64,000 nucleotides of DNA. It comes from Clostridiales bacterium. GTDB taxonomy: Bacteria; Bacillota; Clostridia; Christensenellales; DTU072. The DNA lies in NCBI GenBank assembly GCA_012838805.1, contig DUON01000001.1, forward strand, positions 55,808-119,807, given 5' to 3'. Position numbers and translations under genes: made by a program. Shown here piece after piece: positions 17,857 through 28,700 of the stretch (positions within the stretch are counted from its first letter, which is position 1; each line of letters starts with the position of its first letter). The notes beneath the pieces were generated by a model. It did not search any database and was not told the DNA's origin. It saw only the letters and a program-made list of their open reading frames with translations.

Positions 17857-19927
17857 CTTTTTTGGCTAGCGTATACATACATTTTTTGTCAGCACATACA
17901 TAATTAGTAGTATCGCCTTTTTTTACTATTTTCATAATGCCTTGGCATTTGGGGCATAGATGAGGTGCGGGCAAGTCCCATGACATAAAGTTACAAGCGG
18001 GATAGTTCCCGCAGCCATAAAAGTACTTTCCGCCTTTGGTTCTCTTTTTTACGACATCCCCTCCGCATATCGGGCATGTGCCGACTTTTTCGACTATGCT
18101 CTTGACATTCTTACAGGCGGGATAATTGGGACATGCCATGAATTTTCCATAACGACCATTTTTTATAACCATAAGCGCGCCGCATTTGTCGCAAGGCACA
18201 TCAGTTACTTCGTTCTCTACCTTAATCTTCTTCTCTATATTATAAGCCTTAATTACCTTTTTTTCAAATGGCGGATAGAAATCGTCTATGATTTTCTGCC
18301 ATTGTTCGCCATGCTCTATCTGGTCTAATTTATTTTCCATTTCTGCCGTGAACTTGATGTCCACAATGTCGAAAAAGTTCTTTTCCATAAATTCCACAAC
18401 AGCTTCCCCAAGCTTTGTGGGCTTTAGGCTTTTTTGCTCTTTTATAGTGTATTCCCTTTTGGCAAGCACGCTTATCACTCCCGCATAAGTGCTGGGGCGA
18501 CCTATGCCGTTTTCTTCCATAGCCTTGACAAGAGTCGCCTCCGTGAACCTTGACGACGGTTTGGTGAATTTTTGTTCGCTTAACAATTCCTTAAACTCAA
18601 GGCTCTCCCCTTGAACAAGGTCGGGCAAATGATTGGGCTGGCTCTCTTCTGAAGTTTGGTTGTCATATACGGCTAAATATCCCTTAAACTTCAAAGTCCT
18701 GCCCGTCAGCTTAAAGCCGTATGTTCCGCTATCCGTTGCCGCATTGATATGCACATTCAAAGTGTTGTATACCGCGTCGGACATCTGGCTTGCCACAAAC
18801 CTTTCATATATGAGCTTGTAAAGTCTGAATTGGTTTCGGCTAATTTTGCCCTTAAGGCTTTCGGGAGTTTTTTCCAGCGATATAGGTCTTATCGCCTCGT
18901 GGGCGTCTTGCGCCTTGGCGGTCTTGGTCTTATAAAAATTAGGTTTTGTGGGGTAGAACTTTTCGCCGTATGTGTTTATGATATATTCCTTACATTCTTG
19001 TTGAGCTTGTTGTGAAATCCTTACGCTGTCCGTCCTTATATAAGTGACAAGAGCCGTCTGCCCCTCTCCGGGAATGTCTATGCCCTCATAAAGCTGCTGG
19101 GCGTACCTCATAACCTCGGGGGCGCTCATTCCCAGCCTCTGGGAAGCGTCTTGCTGCAAGGTGCTGGTGGTGAACGGAGCGGATGCTTTTGACCTTGATA
19201 CTCCCCTTTTTACGCTGTCCACAGTCCAAACCGCACCTTTGAGATTGTGTTCCACCGCCTTGGCTTCGGCAGCGCTGGTTATCTTTATTTTCTTTGTGTT
19301 ATAGTCGTTTAAGAGGGCTTTAATATCTGTTTTTTCGCCTATTTTATTAAGTATCGCCGTTATGTTCCAATACTCTTCGGGCTTGAACGCGTTTATTTCC
19401 CTTTCTCTATCCACAATCATCTTTAAGGCTGCTGACTGCACTCTTCCGCCGCTCAGACCAGACCTTATTTTTTTGTTCAGTACCGGGCTTATTTTGTAGC
19501 CTACAAGCCTGTCAAGCACCCTTCTCGCCTGCTGTGAATTGACCAAGTTTTGATTGATATCCCGTGGATTGTTTAAGGCTTCATAAACCGCTCTTTTGCT
19601 TATTTCGTTGAATTCTATCCTCTTGGGTTTTTCCAGTCCCAATTCCTTGCTCAAATGCCAAGAAATAGCCTCTCCCTCTCTGTCTGGGTCTGTCGCCAAG
19701 TATACTTCTTCAGTGTTTTTCATGGCTTCTTTTAATTTTTTAATGACGGGTTTCTTGTCCTTATTGACCACATATTTGGGCTGATAGTTGTTCTCAATAT
19801 CTATACCCAAAGTCTTTTCGGGCAGGTCGCAGACATGTCCGCCCGAAGCCATGACAATATAATCTTTGCCTAAGTACTTTTGTATGGTCTTGGACTTTGA
19901 GGGGGATTCTACTATTATCAGTTTCAT
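17843..19927 (-). CDS. topA: DNA topoisomerase I
   Basis: Type IA topoisomerase relaxing negative supercoils. TOPRIM domain at the N-terminus (LIIVESPSKSKTI; ATDPDREGEAISWHL near residue 85), active-site tyrosine in VTYIRTDSVRIS near 305, and three C-terminal C4 zinc ribbons (starting about residues 575, 617 and 655) whose cysteines are all present. Start at the ATG at 19927, overlapping the dprA stop (TAATG), with GGAG just upstream; 694 aa. The dprA-topA-trmFO order is conserved across Bacillota. Confidence 0.96.
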   Translation of the reverse strand: MKLIIVESPSKSKTIQKYLGKDYIVMASGGHVCDLPEKTLGIDIENNYQPKYVVNKDKKPVIKKLKEAMKNTEEVYLATDPDREGEAISWHLSKELGLEKPKRIEFNEISKRAVYEALNNPRDINQNLVNSQQARRVLDRLVGYKISPVLNKKIRSGLSGGRVQSAALKMIVDREREINAFKPEEYWNITAILNKIGEKTDIKALLNDYNTKKIKITSAAEAKAVEHNLKGAVWTVDSVKRGVSRSKASAPFTTSTLQQDASQRLGMSAPEVMRYAQQLYEGIDIPGEGQTALVTYIRTDSVRISQQAQQECKEYIINTYGEKFYPTKPNFYKTKTAKAQDAHEAIRPISLEKTPESLKGKISRNQFRLYKLIYERFVASQMSDAVYNTLNVHINAATDSGTYGFKLTGRTLKFKGYLAVYDNQTSEESQPNHLPDLVQGESLEFKELLSEQKFTKPSSRFTEATLVKAMEENGIGRPSTYAGVISVLAKREYTIKEQKSLKPTKLGEAVVEFMEKNFFDIVDIKFTAEMENKLDQIEHGEQWQKIIDDFYPPFEKKVIKAYNIEKKIKVENEVTDVPCDKCGALMVIKNGRYGKFMACPNYPACKNVKSIVEKVGTCPICGGDVVKKRTKGGKYFYGCGNYPACNFMSWDLPAPHLCPKCQGIMKIVKKGDTTNYVCADKKCMYTLAKKDEKD

Positions 19928-21012
19928 TATACACTCCAATAATTATTGCTGCATTTATTTATTATTCCTCTGGCGCTTAACTTTATCAATAATGAGTTAA
20001 GTTCGGACACACTTAGGTCGACTTCCATAAGTATTTCTTCAAAGTGCCTTTCGCCGTTTTTAGTCAGATAATCGACTATTCTTTCTTCCATAAAATCAAG
20101 CTTCATCAAAGAGAGTTGTGTTTCTATTGGGTTTTGTCCCAAGTTTTCAAATATATCGTTTACATCCGTTACGCATATTGTTTGGCATTCCTTAATGCTG
20201 TTGTTGCAGCCTGCGCTCGCTTTGTTGTATATACTTCCCGGCACGCAAAAAACTTCTCTTCCTTGTGCTAAGGCATGGTTTATGGTGGTCATTGTGCCGC
20301 TCTTTTTCCCCGCTTCGGTCACCAAAACGCCTCTGGACAAGCCGCTTATTATTCGGTTTCTTTGCGGGAAATTATATTGTGAAAGTTGAGAACCTATATC
20401 ATATTCGCTTATTATCAAGCCTTTTTCGGCGATTTGATTGTATAGCTGCAAGTTTTCGGGCGGGTATACCCTTTCTATGCCGTTGCCTAAAACCGCTATG
20501 GTGTTTCCCTTGTTGTAAAGAGTCGTCCTATGCGCTATGGTGTCCACTCCGCTCGCCATACCGCTGACTATTGTAAATCTTCTACATAGTAAAGATACAA
20601 ATTCCTCAGTCACCCTGACACCGTACCTTGTGGGAAGTCTGGTGCCCACTACGGCAAAACACTGGCTTTTTAATAAGTCGATATTTCCTTTACAATACAA
20701 CATTAATGGCTTGTCGTCAAATTGTTTTAGCAAAAAAGGATATTCTTTGTCATAAAAGGTAATGAGCTTGACTCCATGGGCGTTTATTTTTTGCTCATGG
20801 GCGTCAAAATCTATTTGGTATTTCGTCTGTATGATGTTTTCATAGAGCTTGTGTCCAACGGCGGCTGTAAGAGCGTCCTTGACCTTTGAGGGATTGTCGT
20901 AAATCAAAGAGAGGTCCTCCACCGCCTGCAAGACCTTGGCTGTTCTGACACAACCCATTCCTTCGGTTTGGCGAAGCATAAAAATAGCCTTGTGCGTGCT
21001 TGTCAATCTCAT
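19927..21012 (-). CDS. dprA: DNA processing protein DprA (Smf)
   Basis: Loads RecA on incoming single-stranded DNA during natural transformation. A helix-hairpin-helix-like N-terminus precedes the Rossmann-like core with VVGTRLPTRYG (about residue 118), SGMASGVDTIAHR (about 153) and SRGVLVTEAGKKSG (about 235). A C-terminal winged-helix domain (about 300-361) is present. 361 aa, intact. With comM next to it the pair suggests latent competence, though no comE or pilus genes are in the window and both genes are conserved in non-competent species. Confidence 0.94.
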   Translation of the reverse strand: MRLTSTHKAIFMLRQTEGMGCVRTAKVLQAVEDLSLIYDNPSKVKDALTAAVGHKLYENIIQTKYQIDFDAHEQKINAHGVKLITFYDKEYPFLLKQFDDKPLMLYCKGNIDLLKSQCFAVVGTRLPTRYGVRVTEEFVSLLCRRFTIVSGMASGVDTIAHRTTLYNKGNTIAVLGNGIERVYPPENLQLYNQIAEKGLIISEYDIGSQLSQYNFPQRNRIISGLSRGVLVTEAGKKSGTMTTINHALAQGREVFCVPGSIYNKASAGCNNSIKECQTICVTDVNDIFENLGQNPIETQLSLMKLDFMEERIVDYLTKNGERHFEEILMEVDLSVSELNSLLIKLSARGIINKCSNNYWSV

Positions 21013-22550
21013 AATCCGTACCCCATATCTTTTTTGTCAATCGTCTTGAACTGTATGGCTTCGGCAAGGTCGTTGATTTCAATATCGTCTTTTCCCTGAA
21101 GGTCGGCTATCGTCCTTGCCGTCTTTAATATTCTGGTGGTCGCCCTTGGCGACAGTTTTTGGCGATTGAAGGCGTTTTCAAGTAAAATTTCACTCTCTTT
21201 GTCTATTTTGCAATATCTTCTTATTTGAGCATTGTTCATTTGTGAATTGGTGAATATACCCTCACCCTCAAACCTCTTTCTTTGGATTTCTCTTGCTTTG
21301 ACGACGCGTTCACGCACCGTAGCGCTGTCCTCTTCCGCCCTCTTCCCTCTAAATTCCTTAAACTCTATATCATCTACCGTAACAAAGATATCTATTCTAT
21401 CAAGAAGAGGTCCGCTTAATTTAGACATATATCTTTTTATGTCTCTTGGCGTGCATGAGCAGATTTTATTCTTGCTTCCGTAATAACCACACGGGCAAGG
21501 ATTCATGCTTGCCACAAGCATGAAATGGGCGGGGTATTCAACGGTCCTTGCCACCCTTGTTACAGTAATCACGCCGTCTTCCAAAGGCTGTCTAAGGGTT
21601 TCCAAAGTATGTCTTGCATATTCGGGCATCTCGTCAAGGAACAAGACTCCGTTATGCGCCAAACTGACTTCGCCGGGAGAGCTTTTTATTCCGCCGCCCG
21701 TAAGGCTGAAAAGGCTTGCGGTATGGTGAGGAGAGCGAAAAGGTCTTTTTTTGACTATGCCATCTTCGGGGTCTAACACCCCCGCCACCGAATGAATCTT
21801 GGTGACCTCTATCGCCTCTTCAAAGGTCATGGGGGGCATGATTGTGGGAACGCACTTGGCAAGCATGGTCTTCCCCGTGCCCGGACTGCCCGCCATAAGT
21901 ATGTTGTGAGCGCCCGAAACGGCTATTTCCATTGCCCTTTTTGCCAAAGCCTGTCCCTTTATTTCGCTGATATCCACGCCATAACGCTCTATGCCTTGAC
22001 TGCTTAAGTATTCTTTATGCTCTATTTTTTGGGCGGGATAGATACCCAGCAAAAAATTCACCGCATCTATTAAATTCTCAAAGGCGTACACTTCGATACC
22101 TTTTATATAGCTTGCTTCGACCATATTGCCTTTGGGAATAATGAATTTCTTATATCCTTTTTGCAAAGCAGAAATAATAATCGGCATCATGCCATTTACA
22201 CGCCTAAGGGAACCGTCCAAAGAAAGCTCGCCCAAGAATATATAATCTTCGCAATTCTTTTGGGGTATTTGTTCGGTACTGACCAAAAAGCCCACTGCGA
22301 TAGGCAAATCAAACATAGAGCCTTCTTTCTTTGTGTCCGCTGGGGCAAGGTTGACGGTAATCTTTCTGGGAACAAACTCATATGACGAATTCTTGATAGC
22401 TGCCCTGACCCTATCTCTGGATTCTTTAATGCTGCTTCCTGCAAGCCCTACAATATCAAAAGACGGTATCCCCGATTGAGCAAAGACCTCAATTTCTACG
22501 GGATAGCCGTTTATGCCTTCAAGAGCAAAGCTCTTTAATGTGCATAGCAT
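21009..22550 (-). CDS. comM: YifB/ComM family Mg-chelatase-like AAA+ ATPase
   Basis: Hexameric AAA+ helicase-like protein promoting branch migration during transformation in the competence-active homologues. An N-terminal S5/Lon-like domain (residues 1-165) is followed by the AAA+ module with Walker A GSPGTGKTMLAK (about 218) and Walker B GVLFLDEMPEY (about 296). Next comes a four-cysteine insertion (CPCGYYGSKNKICSC, about 346) and the C-terminal Mg-chelatase helical domain. 513 aa, full length. ATGA overlap with dprA. Confidence 0.92.
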   Translation of the reverse strand: MLCTLKSFALEGINGYPVEIEVFAQSGIPSFDIVGLAGSSIKESRDRVRAAIKNSSYEFVPRKITVNLAPADTKKEGSMFDLPIAVGFLVSTEQIPQKNCEDYIFLGELSLDGSLRRVNGMMPIIISALQKGYKKFIIPKGNMVEASYIKGIEVYAFENLIDAVNFLLGIYPAQKIEHKEYLSSQGIERYGVDISEIKGQALAKRAMEIAVSGAHNILMAGSPGTGKTMLAKCVPTIMPPMTFEEAIEVTKIHSVAGVLDPEDGIVKKRPFRSPHHTASLFSLTGGGIKSSPGEVSLAHNGVLFLDEMPEYARHTLETLRQPLEDGVITVTRVARTVEYPAHFMLVASMNPCPCGYYGSKNKICSCTPRDIKRYMSKLSGPLLDRIDIFVTVDDIEFKEFRGKRAEEDSATVRERVVKAREIQRKRFEGEGIFTNSQMNNAQIRRYCKIDKESEILLENAFNRQKLSPRATTRILKTARTIADLQGKDDIEINDLAEAIQFKTIDKKDMGYGL

Positions 22551-22572
22551 TTCTCATACCCCTTAATTTTAC

Positions 22573-24597
22573 TTATTTTTGTTTTCTGTACCTTTTTGTC
22601 ACCATTACGATAAGTCCTACCGCCAATACCGTGACTCCCACAATTATTCCAATAAATGCACCCAAGCTTACATATCTTCCAAATACTTTGACCCCTCTGG
22701 GCTTTGGCGGCTCTAATGAAATTTCCTCACCCTCTATGATAAAGGCGAACACCCCGCCTTTGTCTATTTCGAATATCACTTGATTGTTTATGGTTTCGCT
22801 TTCCAGTATAACTTCGTTTTCTAAATCAATAATCTCAAAATATCTTGCTTCATATCCGTACGGTACGGGTATGGCTATGGTGACGGGGGCATCAAATTCA
22901 TAGTCGATAATCTCACCGTTATAGGCAAAGCTGAGCATAAAGGGAAAAGCCATGCATTTGTCAAAGTTTGCTAAACGCCTTGCGATATCTTTATGGTTGG
23001 AACGGACGGCAAGCTGAGGAGAGGACTCGTCCAAGAACAAAGTGACGGTATCCCCTCTTTTGTAGTTTGGCAAGTGGCTTTCCGACATTTGGTATTCTAT
23101 CGCCGTTCTTATGCCCTCGGGAACGGTTCTTATGACATACTTGAACTCCAAGCCCTGAGATACCGCCTTGTCTATTTGATCTTTTATGTAGTCAAAATCC
23201 GACATAGAGGTATCCTTTGCCATAAGCATAATACTTAAGGCGTCATATAAATTCAATACGCTTAGCCATGCCGCTTGTGAATAATCGTCTTGGTTAAGCG
23301 TTAAAAACAGTTCATTATAGTCCCTTGCCAAATCAATAATATTAAAATTGCTGTAATTTGGGGCTAATAGATTGGTTTGAGTGACATTGCCTACATTGTC
23401 ATATACTTTAATCACAATAGACGAAACATCCAAAATATCAAAATGGTATTCGTACCAATTGTAGAGATTTGGCTTGAACTCGTCGCCTATCCCCACCGCC
23501 TCAATTTTCCCAATACCGCTCATGGAATCGGCACAATTTATTCTTATCGTATAGGGAGAGCTTTTGGTAAGGTCGATATGCAAGGTCATATCGTTAACAA
23601 TAGGCTCAATGGTGTCTATATTTTCAATATTTATCTCGGCTTTTTCAGAGGGGTTTTGGGCGTTGTCCTGACAATAAGCGGTCAAAGTGTATTTTTTCTG
23701 TTCGCTTAAGTAAAAACCCCCTTCATAGTCAAATAGTACGCCGTTTATGGTATATTTCCTTGAACTTAAGAGTATGCCCGACTTGTCGTCCTCGCCATAA
23801 TCTATTGTGACAAAATAATTCCTCACATAGCCGTTTGTGTTCTCGTCGGGTTCTATGTTCGGAGTCAGAATAAAGACAGGGACAGGCGGCGGCATGGAAT
23901 CAAATAAGTCAAATCGATAGCTTTTCTCAATACTGTTGCCTACATAGTCATATACAGCAATGACGACAGTGCATTCTCTATCTATAAGAAAAGCGTCGTT
24001 TGTGTTAGGTGATAAGATAGTTCTGGTCTCTTCGTTTTGGTCATCATAGATTATCTTAATGTCGGCTTTGTATATTCCCGCCGAACCGTTATCTTGGTTA
24101 AGGCTTATTTGAACCAAAAAACCGTTCTCGTACCTTACCCACTCTGTCATTTGGGAGACGGTCGGCTCTTGGGGGGACAAGTTGTCGCTTCTTATTTGTA
24201 TTTCGTCATAGACTTCTTGAATAACGCCCTGACTGTCCGTAGCGTAACACCTGATAGTAAGTGCTCCGCTCCTTGTGACATCATACTTCGCGATATTGTT
24301 GGCATCGGGCTCAAGGGGGTTGGTGCTATATATTTCCTCGCCCAAACTATTGTATGTAACAATCGTATAATACGGAGCCATGACCTCAAAATATACGGAG
24401 ATGCCTCTGGCATAGTATTGTCCGTCATACTCTACAATTTCTCCGTCAAAATCCACGCATTCTGCATAAAGATAAGTCACCTGAAATGAGTCAGCATACG
24501 CCGTATGATTAAGCGGATTTATATATAAAACAAAAGCAAACAATAAAAATAATGCCATGAGGAATATAGGTAATATGTGTTGTTTTTGTCTTATCAT
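22573..24597 (-). CDS. Secreted Ig-like protein with C-terminal membrane anchor
   Basis: A 674-aa surface protein I cannot assign a function. An N-terminal signal sequence (about residues 8-35, ending near AYA) is followed by at least three Ig/cadherin-like beta modules of about 90 residues with recurring YDNVGN-type turns. Next are a helical segment (about 425-490) and a further beta domain. A single membrane helix (about 645-668) ends in a KRYRKQK stop-transfer tail; no LPXTG. The ATG at 24597 is chosen because GGAG lies 6 nt upstream. It heads the comM-dprA-topA operon (22-bp gap), odd company for an exported protein. The Ig-repeat theme links it to the giant lipoproteins at 37933 and 54806. 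Confidence 0.8.
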   Translation of the reverse strand: MIRQKQHILPIFLMALFLLFAFVLYINPLNHTAYADSFQVTYLYAECVDFDGEIVEYDGQYYARGISVYFEVMAPYYTIVTYNSLGEEIYSTNPLEPDANNIAKYDVTRSGALTIRCYATDSQGVIQEVYDEIQIRSDNLSPQEPTVSQMTEWVRYENGFLVQISLNQDNGSAGIYKADIKIIYDDQNEETRTILSPNTNDAFLIDRECTVVIAVYDYVGNSIEKSYRFDLFDSMPPPVPVFILTPNIEPDENTNGYVRNYFVTIDYGEDDKSGILLSSRKYTINGVLFDYEGGFYLSEQKKYTLTAYCQDNAQNPSEKAEINIENIDTIEPIVNDMTLHIDLTKSSPYTIRINCADSMSGIGKIEAVGIGDEFKPNLYNWYEYHFDILDVSSIVIKVYDNVGNVTQTNLLAPNYSNFNIIDLARDYNELFLTLNQDDYSQAAWLSVLNLYDALSIMLMAKDTSMSDFDYIKDQIDKAVSQGLEFKYVIRTVPEGIRTAIEYQMSESHLPNYKRGDTVTLFLDESSPQLAVRSNHKDIARRLANFDKCMAFPFMLSFAYNGEIIDYEFDAPVTIAIPVPYGYEARYFEIIDLENEVILESETINNQVIFEIDKGGVFAFIIEGEEISLEPPKPRGVKVFGRYVSLGAFIGIIVGVTVLAVGLIVMVTKRYRKQK

Positions 24598-24621
24598 AAG
24601 TTTCTCCAAAAAACTTTATTA

Positions 24622-24650
24622 ATTATAGCATATAAAAAAAAGCATATCAA
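24622..24650 (-). promoter_or_regulatory. Sigma-A promoter of the long comM-topA-hslVU operon
   Basis: On the minus strand TTGATA (24650-24645), a 17-bp spacer and a perfect TATAAT (24627-24622), 24 bp before the first gene. The -35 lies in a palindrome (AAAAGCAT/ATGCTTTT, 24638-24657) that could bind a regulator or act as a weak hairpin. Confidence 0.8.
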
Positions 24651-24759
24651 TGCTTTTATTTACTATATAAAAATTGACTGAAATGACCCTTAAATATAAA
24701 AGATAGTCTCTTAATCTCTGATTTATGAATACTTTATAAAGCCTTAAATATCATATATT

Positions 24760-25710
24760 GTGGATAAATTAAAGAACATAAAGATTGCGTGCACTTTTAT
24801 AGGCACTATGATTGGAGCGGGATTTGCATCAGGTCGTGAGATAGCTTTGTACTTTGCGTCCACTTCTCCGCTTTCACCGCTGTTGGGAGGTGTCTTTTGC
24901 GGAGTTTTTTGTTATATATTTGCAGAGCTTGGAAGAATCTCCGACGGTGATATACTATCCTTTTCTTTTAGAAAAATCTCGAAGTTCACGCTTTTTCTTA
25001 TAAAAATCAGCAACTTTTTTGTGTTTTGTGCCATGCTTGCGGGCTGCGAATATGTCATAAGCCGTCTATTGGGAATAAAGGGCGGAGCTATAATTAGCGC
25101 TGCTCTTATTTTGGTTTGTCTATATTTTGGAATAGAGCGGATTAAGGTACTCAATTCCATAGTTGTGGCAGCCCTAATCGCGCTTTTACTGATAATATAC
25201 TTTACTGCAAAGCCTGAGATTCTGCCCTTTCAATCCTTTTCATTTCATTCGCCGATATTGTATGCAAGCATGAATATTTTGTCGGGAGGTTTTCTAATTT
25301 CAAAATTGACAAAGGATTCCAAACCTATCGACAGTCTTAAAATTGCGGTTATTGTGACCATTGTGCTTTGCGCTTTTCTTGTGATAATCTATTTGTTGAT
25401 ACAAGAAAGCTTCAATACGCCCATGCCTCTATTGTTCACGGCCACGACCGTGGGGTTGGGCAAGATTGGATGTATCATCCTTTATCTGGCGATATTCACA
25501 ACCCTTGCCGGAAGTCTTTATATCATTGTGGAAGACAATATGAAAAAAGCCGTCATAGCGACAAGCCTCGGGCTTTTAATCTCTTGTTTAGGCTTTCAGG
25601 ACATAATAGATATTTTCTATCCGATAATTGGATATCTGGGCGCTGTTATTACCTTATACGGCTTTGTAAAGCTTGTTTATAGAAAAAGGACTTCTCTTAC
25701 TCTTCTATGA
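24760..25710 (+). CDS. YkvI-family integral membrane protein
   Basis: A 316-aa protein with about ten hydrophobic helices. The N-terminal signature FIGTMIGAGFASGREI (about residues 12-27) is typical of the YkvI family, distant relatives of the LeuT/APC-fold transporters. Substrate unknown. One of the few plus-strand genes here; its last 14 bp overlap the end of dnaE, which converges on it. The start is the GTG at 24760, since an in-frame TAA lies 13-15 bp upstream. No Shine-Dalgarno sequence is visible, so initiation may be weak or leaderless. The start call is therefore less sure than the gene call. Confidence 0.85.
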   Translation: MDKLKNIKIACTFIGTMIGAGFASGREIALYFASTSPLSPLLGGVFCGVFCYIFAELGRISDGDILSFSFRKISKFTLFLIKISNFFVFCAMLAGCEYVISRLLGIKGGAIISAALILVCLYFGIERIKVLNSIVVAALIALLLIIYFTAKPEILPFQSFSFHSPILYASMNILSGGFLISKLTKDSKPIDSLKIAVIVTIVLCAFLVIIYLLIQESFNTPMPLLFTATTVGLGKIGCIILYLAIFTTLAGSLYIIVEDNMKKAVIATSLGLLISCLGFQDIIDIFYPIIGYLGAVITLYGFVKLVYRKRTSLTLL

Positions 25711-28700
25711 TTTTGATATTGCGAAATCCCACTATGGGTATGAGTTCTTCCTTAAGGAAATCAATGTTCCCAACGGTATAGTCAAGCACATAGACCATAT
25801 TGCCACTCTGGATTTTTACTTTGTTATTGCCCTTGTTCCTTTTGAGGATTTGCTGGACTTTTTCAAAGGTAAACTCATCGTCTTTTCCCAGTCTCAAACA
25901 AAGCACTCTGTTGTCGTTTTCATTGCTTAAGTCCCAGGGAATAACCGCTTTAACATCTATCTTGGGGAGCGAATCATCCTCCAGCAAGATTTTGCCTCTA
26001 ATCTTGACTATCGCATCGTCCACAATATATTTTTTGTATTTCTCCAAAGTATTGTTAAAAAACAGCACCTCAATGGAATCATACATATCTTCAAGCATAG
26101 CGAATCCCCAATTCTTGCCGCTTTTGGCTGAAAATTTTATGGTGACATCGCTTAGAATCCCGCCGAGATACACATTTTGTCCATGCTCTACTTGAGGTGC
26201 AGTTTGCGTAATAAATTCCTCTTCCGCCTCGTCCTCCTCGCTTGCGTTCATCTCCGCCAAAAAGCTTAGATTAAAATCAAATTCCTTGAACTCCTCTTCT
26301 CTGCCCGCAAGAGGGTGTCCTGTTATGTACCTGCCAGCGACCTCTTTCTCAAAGGCAAGTTTCTCTTTTTCGGATTCGGGGAATTCCTTATATTTATACG
26401 CCTCTTCCACCATAAAGTCCAAAAACATCTGTCCGCCGCCCATAAGGTTTCTGTTGTCGGTCTCAATCTCGATAATATCTTCATAATTCGCCATAAGCGT
26501 GCGTCTGGTATGCCCAAATGAATCAAAAGCTCCGCCTTTTATTAAGCTTTCTATCATTCTCTTGTTGAGAGCTGCTCCCGACACCCTCCTTGCGAAATCT
26601 GAAAAATCCTTGAATTTTCCGTTCTCTTCCCTTTCTTGAATAACCGTTTCTATGGCGGCTCTGCCCACATTCTTAATACACGCTAAACCATATCTTATCT
26701 TGTCCCCTTGAGGCGTAAACAAAGCATTTGAGTAATTGATATCAGGTCTTAAAAGCTCTATGTTTTGACTTTTCAAAAGCTTCAGATACTTGCTTGTGTC
26801 TTTGGGGTTTCCCAGTCTGTTGTTGATAACCGAACAGTAATATTCTACCGGATAGTATCTTTTCAAATAAGCGGTCTGATATGAAATCACCGCATAAGCC
26901 GCTGCATGGGACTTGTTGAAAGCATATCGTCCGAAAGTTTCAAGCTCTTTCCATATCATAAGTGCAAACTCTTCGTCTAAACCGTTCTTAACACAGCCGT
27001 TGACGAACTCGGCTCGTTGTCTGGGAATATCTTCTGTCTCTTTTTTGCTTATAAATTTACGGAAATTGTCGGCTTCGTTAAGGGTGTATCCCGCAAGTAT
27101 CTGAGTAATTTTCATCGCCTGTTCTTGATAGACAATAATACCATAGGTATTTTTTAAAATGGGTTCCAGCAAGGGGTGGCGATAATCGATTTTTTCTTGG
27201 TTTTGTTTATTCATGACATATTTGGGTATATAATCCATAGGTCCGGGACGATAGAGGGCGACGCCGGCTATTATCTCTTCCAAAAGTCCGGGCTTAAGCT
27301 GTTTCATAAAGCTCTTCATCCCAGAACTTTCGAACTGAAATACCGTGTCCGTCTCCCCTTCGGATATCATCTTATAGACTTCGGGATCTTCATATCCCAA
27401 TACGCTGAAATCAATATCTTTGTTGTGATATTTTTTTACATAGTCTGTGGTCATCTTGATGTCTGTCAAAGTCTTCAAAGCCAAGAAGTCCATTTTCAAC
27501 AGCCCAAGTTCTGCGCACTCCCCCATGTCAAACTGCGTGGTGATGTCCTCGCCATTTCGGCTTAAGGGTATTTTTTCGGTCAGCTTTTCGCTACAGATAA
27601 TAACTCCCGCCGCGTGCTTGCCCTTATTCCTCGGCATATCTTCGATTTGTGCCGCCAGGTCCAAGACTTCCCTATATACCTCGTTGCTCTGATATAAGTC
27701 GATAAGCTCTTTTACGGCATATTTGCTTTCTGGAGAAATTAAATCGGTTATTTTTACGCCTTTTTCTATCGTCTTTATATTTTTTACAAGCAGATTGACT
27801 TCGGCAAACGGCAGCTTGAAAACTCTCGCCACATCCTTTATTGCCTGCTTTGTCTTCATTGTGCCGAAAGTGATGATTTGGGTGACATTTTCACGCCCGT
27901 ATTTTTGCCTGACATATTCTATGACCTCGTCTCTTCTCTCGCCGCAAAAGTCAATATCAAAGTCGGGCATTGTGTTTCTGCTGGAATTTAGAAACCTTTC
28001 AAACAGTAATCCATACTTTATGGGGTCGACATCGGTTATTTTTATTGCATAAGCGACTATACTTCCCACGCCGCTGCCCCGTCCGGGTCCAACGGGAATA
28101 TCGTGGGACTTTGCGTATTTGACAAAATCCCATACTATCAAATAGTACGATGCGAATCCCATCGAAATAATGACTTCCAGCTCTTTCTCCGCCCTTTCCT
28201 TAATCTCTTCGGTGATTTCAGAATACCGTTCTTTTAAGCCCTCAAAGCATATTTTTCTTAGGTATTCATGATCTTGGGAATTGTCGGGCGGCTGATAAAC
28301 GGGAATGGAATAGACATTGAAAGGTATCTCTAAATCGCATTTGTCGGCAATCTCTATTGTGTTGTCAAGTGCCTCTTCATTCCAACCCAAGACCTCTTTC
28401 ATCTGGTCATAATTCTTTAAGTAAAACTCATTGCAAGGAAAGCGAAACCTATTTGGCTCGTCATAAAAGCTGGCGGTCTGTATGCATAAAAGAATATCGT
28501 GCATTTTGTGGTCGAATTCTTTTATGTAGTGGACATCGTTTGTGGCGACACATTTTACGCCAATCTCCCCCGCCAGCTTGACAAGCATAGGGTTGGCCCT
28601 TCTTTCCTCGTCCAAAAAGTGATTTTGAAGCTCTATATAAAAATCCCCTTCCTCAAACATATCCTTAAGCTTCAAGGCGTACTTTTTCGCTTCCTCATAC

